Source: an uncultured Alphaproteobacteria bacterium
Lineage (GTDB): Bacteria; Pseudomonadota; Alphaproteobacteria; HIMB59
NCBI GenBank assembly: GCA_902599045.1
Contig: CACKEA010000001.1
Location: forward strand, 316,283-380,282
Length of the DNA: 64,000 nucleotides
Reading direction: 5' to 3'
The notes beneath the pieces were generated by a model. That model ran no database searches. It had not been told where the DNA came from and saw only the letters and a program-made list of their open reading frames with translations. The translations under genes and the position numbers were made by a program. Shown here one piece after another: positions 45,058 to 53,284 of the stretch (the first letter of the stretch is position 1; every line of letters begins with the position of its first letter).

Positions 45058-45899
45058 ATAACTTTTTTGAAGATATATTGTTATTACTGCCTAAAATAAC
45101 AAATCATCATATTTTTGGTAGTAGTATTTATCACTCACTTGATTTGGAAATTAAAAATTACATAAAAAAAATAAAAACAATTAATGGATATAAAAAAATT
45201 GAATTTTTTAATAAAAATATTAAATGGCCTGTAAGAAAATTTGGAAATGTAAGTAGTAATGATAGTTTTTCATTAAATCAAATGATCTATTATTCTTATT
45301 ACTACAAGCACAGAAATAATTATGAAATCGTTGCAGACTTTGGATCACATACTGGTGAAGATGCAATATTCATGAGTATGTGTGGATATAGAGTTTATGC
45401 TTATGAACCTGATAAAGTAAGTTTTAAATTATTAAAAAAAAATGTTGCTTTGAATAAATGTAAAAAAATTACTTTAATTAATAAGGCAATTTCAATTAAT
45501 CAAGAAAATTTAAAATTTATCAATGTCAAAGGAAATACTCTTGCAAACCATGTTTCTCATAGTAGAGAATTCTATGGGGACTATAGTATACAAAATGTTC
45601 AAGCAGAAGATTTCAATAAACTAAAGTTCAAACCTGATCTAATGAAAATTAATATTGAGGGATTTGAAAAAAAATTAATACCTATAATAAAAAAAACTTT
45701 TTGGAAAAATACAGACTCTTTTGTAGAACTACATGGTAAAGATTGCGCGGAAGTATTATTGAAATATTGCAAAATACTAAATCTAAATATTTACTCCCAA
45801 AAAATTGCATGGAATAAGGCAAAAAAAATTAAAGATTTGCCATTAAATTGGAGCGAGGGTTGTATATTTTTAACTAAAAAAAATAAAATGAAATGGTAA
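45054..45899 (+). CDS. FkbM-family methyltransferase
   Basis: 281 residues. SAM motif EIVADFGSHTGEDAIFMSMCG, VYAYEPDKVSFKLLKKNVALN and the FkbM hallmark LMKINIEGFEKKLIPII, which corresponds to the KIDVEGxE motif. FkbM enzymes O-methylate sugars, polyketides or other hydroxyls. It overlaps the SDR gene (4 bp) and the propeller gene (7 bp). Confidence 0.87.
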   Translation: MNNFFEDILLLLPKITNHHIFGSSIYHSLDLEIKNYIKKIKTINGYKKIEFFNKNIKWPVRKFGNVSSNDSFSLNQMIYYSYYYKHRNNYEIVADFGSHTGEDAIFMSMCGYRVYAYEPDKVSFKLLKKNVALNKCKKITLINKAISINQENLKFINVKGNTLANHVSHSREFYGDYSIQNVQAEDFNKLKFKPDLMKINIEGFEKKLIPIIKKTFWKNTDSFVELHGKDCAEVLLKYCKILNLNIYSQKIAWNKAKKIKDLPLNWSEGCIFLTKKNKMKW

Positions 45900-47305
45900 A
45901 AAGACGGATAAAATTTATTTTTTTTTTAATTGCTTCAATAATTGCCATCTATTTTGCATTGTCATTAAGTGTAAATAACAATAATCCTTTAATGCTGTAT
46001 ATTAAAGATTTTGTTCCTTCGGATATCAAAAACTACATTAAGTACAATTTTTTTAAATCTAGAGTTTTAATTGATGAAAATGATTTTTTAAAAAAAGAAA
46101 ATGAAAAATTAAATTCAAGAATTGTTGATTTAGAAAAAGTAAAAAATTTAACCAATAAAAAAATTTTCCCACAAACTCAATTTCTAAATTTAGATTATAG
46201 TGAAATCAATATTGATACTCTAGATTTTAGAAAAGGAAAAATTTTTGGAAAAATAAAATCTGAATTTTATATTGAAACAATTGATAATTACATATTGTTA
46301 ATTGGATCAGATGGTAAAATTTTCTATGCAAATTATAAAGATAATACCAACATAACCTTTAATTCAACTTTTCATAATATTGATTTTGAAATTGATGTTA
46401 CTGATTCTATGATTTATGAAAATAAACTCTATTTATCTTTTGCAAAAATTAATTCTGATTGTTCTTCAGATACTTTTTTTATATACAGGGCTGATTTAAA
46501 TTTAAATTCACTTCAATTTGAAGAATTTTTTTCACAAGAAACCCCGCTTGATATTGACAGTCAATATATTGATGATAATGAAAATTTAGACTGTCCTGAA
46601 GTCGGCGCTCGTGGCGGAAGAATGAGTATTTATAAACAAAATCAAAAAGATTATTTAATTTTATCTATACAAGATGAAAAGAACTCAAATAAAAATTATT
46701 TTTTACCTCCCAATAATAAAAATGATAATATTTTTAAAACATATAAATACTGTTTATTCATTCTTATTGATCTTGAGTCAAAAGAAAAAACTATTTTTTC
46801 AAGTGGTCATAGAAATCCAACCGGTTTATTAGTTACAAAAAATAACCATATTATATCCTCTGAGCATGGACCAAGGGGTGGTGACGAATTGAATTTAATT
46901 AAAATGGGAAAAAATTATGGTTGGCCAACAGTTTCTTACGGTGAACCTTATGAAAATGATATAAATCAACCTTATCATTATAAAAAAAATCATATTGAAT
47001 TAGGGTTTGAGGAACCAATTTTTTCTTTTATCCCTTCCATTGGCACATCTCAAATTATTGAATTAGATGATAGTTTTTCAGATAAATGGGAAGATAATCT
47101 CTTACTAGCTTCTCTAAAAGATGGTTCAATATATAGAATCGAAATCAATTACGATTTAAATAAATTAGTTTATTTTGAAAGAATTCATTTAGGAAAAAGA
47201 ATTAGAGACTTAACTTATAATAAAAAAAATAGAATTATCTTTTTGGCTTTAGAAGATAATGATGGGAAAATTGGGATAATAAAAACAGATGAAAACACCA
47301 ACTGA
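45893..47305 (+). CDS. Membrane-anchored PQQ-sugar-dehydrogenase-like beta-propeller protein
   Basis: 470 residues: one N-terminal membrane helix (about 6-26), a coiled-coil-like stretch (about 60-90), then a six-blade propeller domain. GHRNPTGLLV, SSEHGPRGGDELNLIKMGKNYGWP and YGEPYENDIN are the glucose/sorbosone dehydrogenase signature. The catalytic His normally in HxGGR is replaced: the segment reads GARGGRM (238-244), so it may bind sugar without oxidising it. It would face the periplasm. Overlaps both neighbours (7 and 17 bp). Confidence 0.83.
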   Translation: MVKRRIKFIFFLIASIIAIYFALSLSVNNNNPLMLYIKDFVPSDIKNYIKYNFFKSRVLIDENDFLKKENEKLNSRIVDLEKVKNLTNKKIFPQTQFLNLDYSEINIDTLDFRKGKIFGKIKSEFYIETIDNYILLIGSDGKIFYANYKDNTNITFNSTFHNIDFEIDVTDSMIYENKLYLSFAKINSDCSSDTFFIYRADLNLNSLQFEEFFSQETPLDIDSQYIDDNENLDCPEVGARGGRMSIYKQNQKDYLILSIQDEKNSNKNYFLPPNNKNDNIFKTYKYCLFILIDLESKEKTIFSSGHRNPTGLLVTKNNHIISSEHGPRGGDELNLIKMGKNYGWPTVSYGEPYENDINQPYHYKKNHIELGFEEPIFSFIPSIGTSQIIELDDSFSDKWEDNLLLASLKDGSIYRIEINYDLNKLVYFERIHLGKRIRDLTYNKKNRIIFLALEDNDGKIGIIKTDENTN

Positions 47306-48512
47306 AGAAAAATTATTCATAAAAGGAGGTCCAAAGCTAAGAAATAAGCCTATGCCTTTTAGAGAGCAATTTGGTAAAAAAGAATTAAATGCAGTTATAA
47401 ATGTTTTTAAAAAAAGCTGGAAAGATAAGAGAGACTTTTCATCAGAAGGTTTTTTTGAAAATAAATTCAATAAAGAATTCAGTAAATTTCATGGTGGTGG
47501 ATTTGTAGATACAGTAAATTCAGGAACTTCTGCTGTTTATATTGCATTAAAATCTTATGGAATAAAAAAAAAAGATGAGGTAATTATTTCACCTGTATGC
47601 AATCCCGGTGGAACTATGCCAATAGCTCTTGCGAGCTCTAACTTGGTTATTCCTGACTCTGCTAAAAATAGTTTTAATATTTGTCCAGAAAATTTTGCAA
47701 AATCAGTAAATAAAAATTCTAAATTTGCTGTAATTACCCACTTAGGTGGACATTCAGTCGAGATAGAAGAAATATCTAAAATATGTAAGAAAAATAAAAT
47801 TATATTAATTGAGGATTGTTCTCAAGCGCATGGCGCAAAATACAAGAATAAATATTTAGGAACTTTTGGAGATACCTCCACCTGGTCTACAATGTTTAGT
47901 AAAACGTTATCAACTGGAGGAACAGGCGGAGTAATTTTGACAAAAAAAAAAGATCAATATTGGAAAATAAGATCAATAGCTGATAGAGGAAAGCCATTTA
48001 ATAAAAAGAACTTTAATTTCAGAAATACTGACGAGTATTTATTCCCCTCATTAAATTACAATATTGATGAATTGAGTTGTGCGATTGGTAGCTCAATTCT
48101 TTCAAGATTAAAATACATCATAAAAAAAAGACAAGAACTTGCTACAAAATTAGATCAAAAATTAATTTCTTTAAATGGATTTTCGTCAACCAATTTGCAA
48201 ATTAAGAATTCTTACTCCTCAATTTTCTTTCATACCATAAAAATTAATTTAGAAAAATTCAAAACTTCAAAAGAAAAAATCGTCAAAGCTATTGAGTCGG
48301 AAGGTATCGAAATTAATGGTAATTACAAAGATATAGTATGTGAATGGAAATGGATAAATAAATATACAAAAAAAAAATATTACAGTGAAAATGCAATAAA
48401 TTTTAGAAATAATACATTTAATTTACTTTATAATGAAAAGTACACACTTCAAGATATTCAAGATATATTTAATGTTTTGAAAAAAGTTGAACATAACTTA
48501 ATTAAAAATTGA
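47289..48512 (+). CDS. DegT/DnrJ/EryC1-family sugar aminotransferase
   Basis: 407 residues. All PLP residues are normal: NSGTSAVYIAL (phosphate site), Asp176 in IEDCSQAHGAK and Schiff-base Lys205 in WSTMFSKTLSTGGTGG, so it is an aminotransferase, unlike the His-bearing homologue at 35001. It would put an amino group on a keto sugar nucleotide. The N-terminal LFIKGGPKLRNKPMPFR is typical of the subgroup that acts on cyclic ketones and 3-keto or 4-keto sugars. It overlaps the propeller gene by 17 bp. Confidence 0.88.
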   Translation: MKTPTEEKLFIKGGPKLRNKPMPFREQFGKKELNAVINVFKKSWKDKRDFSSEGFFENKFNKEFSKFHGGGFVDTVNSGTSAVYIALKSYGIKKKDEVIISPVCNPGGTMPIALASSNLVIPDSAKNSFNICPENFAKSVNKNSKFAVITHLGGHSVEIEEISKICKKNKIILIEDCSQAHGAKYKNKYLGTFGDTSTWSTMFSKTLSTGGTGGVILTKKKDQYWKIRSIADRGKPFNKKNFNFRNTDEYLFPSLNYNIDELSCAIGSSILSRLKYIIKKRQELATKLDQKLISLNGFSSTNLQIKNSYSSIFFHTIKINLEKFKTSKEKIVKAIESEGIEINGNYKDIVCEWKWINKYTKKKYYSENAINFRNNTFNLLYNEKYTLQDIQDIFNVLKKVEHNLIKN

Positions 48513-49594
48513 ATAAGTATTTCAATTTCCTTTGGCTATTTTTTAGAATACTAAAAGAATTTCAAACACCTTCAAAAAAAATAACCCGAAAATTATTTAA
48601 TTTTTTTTTTTCATTTAAAAAAAAAATTAAATCTGATCAAATGATCGCAGTATATGACTTAAATACAAATGCTATAACCTATAATTTTGCAGAATTTTTA
48701 GTCTTATGTAATAATGAAGCTCGAGAAAAAAAATTTCATCACTTTAAATTAATTTTTATTAATAAAAATTATGACTCAGTAAGTTTTAGATACCTAAAAA
48801 ATAAGACTTACTATCTTGAAGATGACAAATATGGCCAAAATAAAAGAATCCACAATATAATAATTCCTCTAATAAGCTTAGTGGGAAAAAAGTGTTTAGG
48901 TTATGAATTTTTAAATAGTATTCATGAGTTAAACAAAAATTTAAGTTTATACTATATTTATCCTAATTATTACAACGGCTTTTTTAAACCTACTCATGAC
49001 ATAGAATATTTACATAACCTCGAATCAATATCTCACATTTCTCTTAAAGCTACAAATGAATCAATTACAATAATTAATGAATTTTTTAAAAAAAATAAAA
49101 TTGATAAAAAAAATATTATAACCATAACTATAAGACAACAAAAATACGATCAAGCAAGAAATTCAAATCTCTCCTCATGGATTAAATTTACTAAATTTCT
49201 TATTTTGAATAATTTTCAAGTCCTTGTGATACCTGACACTGAAAATATTAATAGTTTGGATGCACTGTTAAATACTAAAAATATTTTTAAAGAAGCGGCA
49301 AAGGATCTAAATTTAAGAATGGCATTGTATCAAGAGAGTTTTTTTAATTATTTCACATCTGGTGGTCCATCGGCTTTATGTTATTTAAATTATCAAGCTA
49401 AATATTGTGTTTTTAATCATGGCCCAATTAGTGACTCCATTGTTAATACAAAAAATGCATTTAATCACTTAGAAAAAGATAAAAATTACAAGTTTATTAA
49501 AGGGAAATTCCAATCATTAAAATGGGAAAAAGATGATTTTAAAAATTTATTGAAATCTTATAATGAATTTTTTGATAACAAGATCCAAATATAA
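48509..49594 (+). CDS. Hypothetical protein, possible glycosyltransferase, 361 aa
   Basis: Starts at TTG 48509, overlapping the aminotransferase stop by 4 bp. The N terminus is basic and aromatic, without a clear membrane span. The middle has NIITITIRQQKYDQARNSNL followed by SWIKFTKFLILNNFQVLVIPDTEN, then SFFNYFTSGGPSALCYL and CVFNHGPISDS. These recall the C-terminal half of GT-B-like enzymes found in glycan clusters, but I cannot name a family. The neighbourhood supports a glycan role. Confidence 0.7.
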   Translation: MNKYFNFLWLFFRILKEFQTPSKKITRKLFNFFFSFKKKIKSDQMIAVYDLNTNAITYNFAEFLVLCNNEAREKKFHHFKLIFINKNYDSVSFRYLKNKTYYLEDDKYGQNKRIHNIIIPLISLVGKKCLGYEFLNSIHELNKNLSLYYIYPNYYNGFFKPTHDIEYLHNLESISHISLKATNESITIINEFFKKNKIDKKNIITITIRQQKYDQARNSNLSSWIKFTKFLILNNFQVLVIPDTENINSLDALLNTKNIFKEAAKDLNLRMALYQESFFNYFTSGGPSALCYLNYQAKYCVFNHGPISDSIVNTKNAFNHLEKDKNYKFIKGKFQSLKWEKDDFKNLLKSYNEFFDNKIQI

Positions 49595-49606
49595 TAAGTT
49601 CATACA

Positions 49607-50611
49607 ATGAAATTAAATTCTTTTAAAGCAGCAGTTCTTTATAAAATTAACACTCCTTTAAAAATAATTGATTGTAAGTTTCCATCTTTAAAAAAAGGTC
49701 AAGTATTAGTTAAAAATTTATATTCAGGGATATGTCGAAGTCAGATTATGGAAATTGATGGGCTGAGAGGCATAGATAATTGGTTGCCACATTTATTAGG
49801 TCACGAAGGAGTAGGTGAAGTGATTCAAATTGGGAAAGGTGTTTCTAAAGTAAAAAAAGGAGATACGATTATATCTTCATGGATACAAGGAGAGGGTTTG
49901 GATGTAAATATCGATAATATTTACTCTACTTCAGGAGAAAAAATAAATAGTGGAAAAATAACTACCTTCAGTGAGTTTTCAATTATTTCTGAAAATAGAC
50001 TTTTTCGGAAACCTAAAAATATAAGTATTGAGATTGCCTCATTACTAGGTTGTGCTATTCCTACAGGATGTGGAAAAATATTTAATTTAAAAAAAAGAAT
50101 TCCATATGAAAGCAAAATTTTGGTATTTGGATTAGGCGGCATAGGCTTACTAACCTATTTGGCATTAAAAAGTTTTGGATATAAAAACCTCTATTTTAGA
50201 GAAATTAACAAAAATAAGATTAATTTAGTTCAAAAATATCTTGATGGTAAAAATGGAAATAATTTTGATAACTTTGATTTCATATTTGAGTCTGCAGGAT
50301 TAACCTCTACTATTGAAGAGTCGTTTTCACTCTTAAAGAAAGATGGAACTTTATATTTTTCTTCTCATCCAGATAGTTCTAGAAAAATTTCAATTAATCC
50401 ACATGAATTAATATCTGGAAAAAATATATATGGCGTATGGGGAGGCATGATGAATATGGATAAACAGTTAAATTCTTTAACTAATAAAATTTATAAAGAT
50501 TTAAATAATATAAAATCCCATATTTTAAATTATTATGAATTTAAAGATATAAATAAAGCGATATCTGATCTTAAAAATAATAAAGTTGTAAGACCTATTA
50601 TTAAATTTTAA
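49607..50611 (+). CDS. Zinc-type alcohol dehydrogenase-like (MDR) oxidoreductase
   Basis: 334 residues. SGICRSQIMEI supplies the catalytic zinc Cys, LLGHEGVGEV the GHE motif, and VFGLGGIGLLTYLAL the NAD(P)-binding fingerprint. The four-cysteine structural zinc lobe of classical alcohol dehydrogenases is missing. In glycan clusters such enzymes oxidise or reduce sugar or polyol hydroxyls. Its stop overlaps the convergent sulfotransferase gene by 4 bp. Confidence 0.87.
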   Translation: MKLNSFKAAVLYKINTPLKIIDCKFPSLKKGQVLVKNLYSGICRSQIMEIDGLRGIDNWLPHLLGHEGVGEVIQIGKGVSKVKKGDTIISSWIQGEGLDVNIDNIYSTSGEKINSGKITTFSEFSIISENRLFRKPKNISIEIASLLGCAIPTGCGKIFNLKKRIPYESKILVFGLGGIGLLTYLALKSFGYKNLYFREINKNKINLVQKYLDGKNGNNFDNFDFIFESAGLTSTIEESFSLLKKDGTLYFSSHPDSSRKISINPHELISGKNIYGVWGGMMNMDKQLNSLTNKIYKDLNNIKSHILNYYEFKDINKAISDLKNNKVVRPIIKF

Positions 50612-51663
50612 AAGCTATCATAAAAAAAATTTAATGCCTCATTTTTTAAATGATCGTCAATAGACTCTGAAATTTTTTGATCATATTTTTGTTTTTTAAT
50701 GAAATTTTTTATTATCAATTTTTTATCTTCTTTAAAATCAATTTCTAAAAAATTTTGAATATAATCTAGATTTTTTTCAATTTCTTCGGATAAATTATCA
50801 TAATTAATAAAAAGTATATTTTTATTAGTTTTAAATTTTATTAAATAACTATATAAATTTATCCATTCATTTAAATATCCATTTATATTTTGATTTTTAC
50901 CCCAATAACTTTTTGTTTTTTCACAATTAAGAAATAGTAATGGTTTTCTATTAATGCCAAATTCAAAATGACATAATTGACTTATATTAAAATCAAAATA
51001 TTTGTTCGTTTTTGACTCATTTATAAACTTGTAATGAAGTTTAGATAGTGATTTAGCGGTTTCAATTGGATTTCTAACGCATATAATTATTTTTGCATTT
51101 TTGAATATACTTAGAATATATTCTATTCGAGAAACTAAGTAATTTATTTTAGATAAAAATCGCGGTTTTTTTCTAAGTTTATTGACTTTATTAATTGTTA
51201 ATATTAGTTCCTTTTTTAAATTTATGTTTTTATAGTTTGATTTTAATAATTGAGAAAAGCCATTCTCATCATAATTCTCTATATTATTTTTAAATATAAT
51301 CTCCAAAAAAGCATCTGGGCTATTTTGTGTTATTATCAAACCATCTTTATGAAATCTTTCAATTTCTTTATTTTTGCCATAAATAAATTTGTTAAATAAA
51401 TTCCAAACTAAAGGAATTTCTATAAATGGCAGATCTCTATATTCTAAAGATGAAAACTCATCAGTAAAATATAGCATCTGAGTAATAGGAGTTGTTCCTG
51501 ATCTTGCTAAACCACAAACAAATACTGGTTTATCTATTTCATGATTATTTGTTAAATATTCTTCAAAATTTTTAACAATTTCAATAGTTTTTCTATTTTT
51601 ATTTATATAATTAAAAGCTTTATAATAAAATTTTTGATTTTTTTCTTCAAAAGTATTACTCAT
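50608..51663 (-). CDS. PAPS-dependent sulfotransferase family protein
   Basis: 351 residues. The 5'-phosphosulfate loop is FVCGLARSGTTPITQML near residues 46-62, and the 3'-phosphate site is IIICVRNPIETAKSLSKL near 195. The rest fits the sulfotransferase_3-like group. It would transfer sulfate from PAPS to a glycan hydroxyl in the cytoplasm. It is the second gene of a minus-strand pair with the arylsulfotransferase-like gene (8-bp overlap). Sulfated polysaccharides are frequent in marine bacteria. Confidence 0.87.
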   Translation of the reverse strand: MSNTFEEKNQKFYYKAFNYINKNRKTIEIVKNFEEYLTNNHEIDKPVFVCGLARSGTTPITQMLYFTDEFSSLEYRDLPFIEIPLVWNLFNKFIYGKNKEIERFHKDGLIITQNSPDAFLEIIFKNNIENYDENGFSQLLKSNYKNINLKKELILTINKVNKLRKKPRFLSKINYLVSRIEYILSIFKNAKIIICVRNPIETAKSLSKLHYKFINESKTNKYFDFNISQLCHFEFGINRKPLLFLNCEKTKSYWGKNQNINGYLNEWINLYSYLIKFKTNKNILFINYDNLSEEIEKNLDYIQNFLEIDFKEDKKLIIKNFIKKQKYDQKISESIDDHLKNEALNFFYDSF

Positions 51664-53068
51664 CGATTAAAGTAAAATCATAAATTCTTTCCTTTTTCAT
51701 ATTTTCATTAAAAAGTAAATCGCTTACTTTACAACTACTTAAATTAGCAACACTATCTTCACAATATACCCTTACAATTGTTCCAGTATCACTAAATTGA
51801 ACTATTAATTCATTCTTATTAATTATATCTAAAACACCTCTACTTTCTGTGATATATTTTTTATCAAAGTTAAATTTTGTAATATTATTGTTTTTGGGAT
51901 TAAAATTTACTAATTGTGAAAAACATTTAATTTCATTATTCTCAGATCGCTCACAAGCACTATTATTGAAATATAATAAGGTTCCTGTTGGAGTTATTCT
52001 TGGACTATGTACATGTCCATTAGTTAAAACACCTGAAAACCATTTTACAAAATGTGTTTTATGATCAATAACGAAAAAATGATGTGCAGCACCCGATATC
52101 AGTAAGTCACCGGGACTTGCATTATAAAAAAAACTATGAATTTCATCTTTTAAAACTCTGATATCGTTTAAATGTAAAGTATCATTGCAGTCAAATGTAT
52201 AATCTTGAATAGGAGCTCCTTTTAAAACAGGTGGAGCAGGCTCTTTTAAAAAGTTTTCACTCAAGATTGTTGGAAAGCTATTAAAAATTGATTGAAATAG
52301 ATCAATATTACTAATGTAATCTCCAGTCTTATAATCTAAAACTGTAAGATAATCTAATATAGACATTTCTGAATCGCATTTACCATAATCATATTCTGAA
52401 AATAAATCAGTATAGTTATTAGGTTGTTTTTTAAATTTTTTTTCTAAGACATAAATTTTTTCATCGTGTACTTGACCCCAATGATGTGGATATCCATCTA
52501 ATTTTTTCATCCAATTAAGTTTATTTTCAATTATGTTGTAACTAATCAAATATTTTGTATCTTCAAAATATCCAATTAGTGTATTATTTGAAAAGTGAAT
52601 TGGATAAATTTCTCCAATTTCAAATAAAGTCCTAAATTTTTTTTCTTTATGATTAAAAAATGTTACTGGCTGATAATCCATTTTAATCATAAAACTGTTA
52701 TTTCTTATTTCTGAATTAAATAATTTTTCATCTACTTTAATATCTGATTTTATGTAATTTCTTAAACTACTTTCTAAACTAAAAAATGTGTGATTTAAAA
52801 ATCTTAATTCTTTAACGGAATTTTTCTTAAATTGAAAATAAGACTCAGAATAGCTGATAAAGATTAAGTCAAGTATCAATAAAAAAATTAAAATAAATAA
52901 TTTTTTTTTGAATAAAAATAAAGAAATAGTTATTAAAATAACTAAAGCAAAATATACACTTTTTGATACAAGGGCGATGTGCCCTAACAAAAATACTATT
53001 GGAATGGAGCGAATTAAGTGTATTGTAGTGTTTTTAATAATTGTAGAAGTTTTAATATATGAAGACAC
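51656..53068 (-). CDS. Arylsulfotransferase (ASST)-like membrane-anchored beta-propeller protein
   Basis: 470 residues. Two or three N-terminal membrane helices (about 20-75) precede a propeller domain. HLNDIRVLKDEI, SPGDLLISGAAHHFFVIDHKTHFVKWFSGVL, GHVHSPRITPTGTLLYFNNSA follow the ASST pattern (HxND, GD..S....D..T..V.W, H....NG..L.FDN). ASST enzymes are PAPS-independent and usually act in the periplasm. It shares 10 bp at its start with the divergent small membrane protein gene. Activity on glycan is inferred from context. Confidence 0.75.
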   Translation of the reverse strand: MSSYIKTSTIIKNTTIHLIRSIPIVFLLGHIALVSKSVYFALVILITISLFLFKKKLFILIFLLILDLIFISYSESYFQFKKNSVKELRFLNHTFFSLESSLRNYIKSDIKVDEKLFNSEIRNNSFMIKMDYQPVTFFNHKEKKFRTLFEIGEIYPIHFSNNTLIGYFEDTKYLISYNIIENKLNWMKKLDGYPHHWGQVHDEKIYVLEKKFKKQPNNYTDLFSEYDYGKCDSEMSILDYLTVLDYKTGDYISNIDLFQSIFNSFPTILSENFLKEPAPPVLKGAPIQDYTFDCNDTLHLNDIRVLKDEIHSFFYNASPGDLLISGAAHHFFVIDHKTHFVKWFSGVLTNGHVHSPRITPTGTLLYFNNSACERSENNEIKCFSQLVNFNPKNNNITKFNFDKKYITESRGVLDIINKNELIVQFSDTGTIVRVYCEDSVANLSSCKVSDLLFNENMKKERIYDFTLIDE

Positions 53069-53283
53069 TATCTCTTGTATTTACATTTGTTTTTATTTTT
53101 GTTCCGAGTGCATTTGCCTATCTAGGTCTTGGACCACTATTACCCGTAATCGCAAGCTCTGTTCTATGGCTCTTCGGTATAATTATTAGTATTATAGCAG
53201 TTTTTTTTACCTTCTTTAAAGGAATTTTTTTCAAAAAAAAAAATAAAGTACCTAACCCCGATGATAAAAAGATAAATCAATAA
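53059..53283 (+). CDS. Small exported or membrane protein, 74 aa
   Basis: A signal-peptide-like N terminus (MKTLSLVFTFVFIFVPSAFA) with a likely cleavage after AFA, then a second hydrophobic helix (about 28-58) and a basic polar tail FFKKKNKVPNPDDKKINQ. No family is named, although similar tiny proteins occur beside O-antigen genes in other marine bacteria as far as I recall. It is divergent from and overlaps the ASST-like start by 10 bp and is followed 1 bp later by the HldE-like gene. Confidence 0.7.
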   Translation: MKTLSLVFTFVFIFVPSAFAYLGLGPLLPVIASSVLWLFGIIISIIAVFFTFFKGIFFKKKNKVPNPDDKKINQ

Positions 53284-53284
53284 A

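Noticed and set aside
35001..48512. Treating the two full-length DegT genes (35001 and 47289) as duplicates
   Set aside because: Their active sites differ (His184 versus Lys205) and the rest aligns poorly by eye, so they are a dehydratase and an aminotransferase rather than recent copies.
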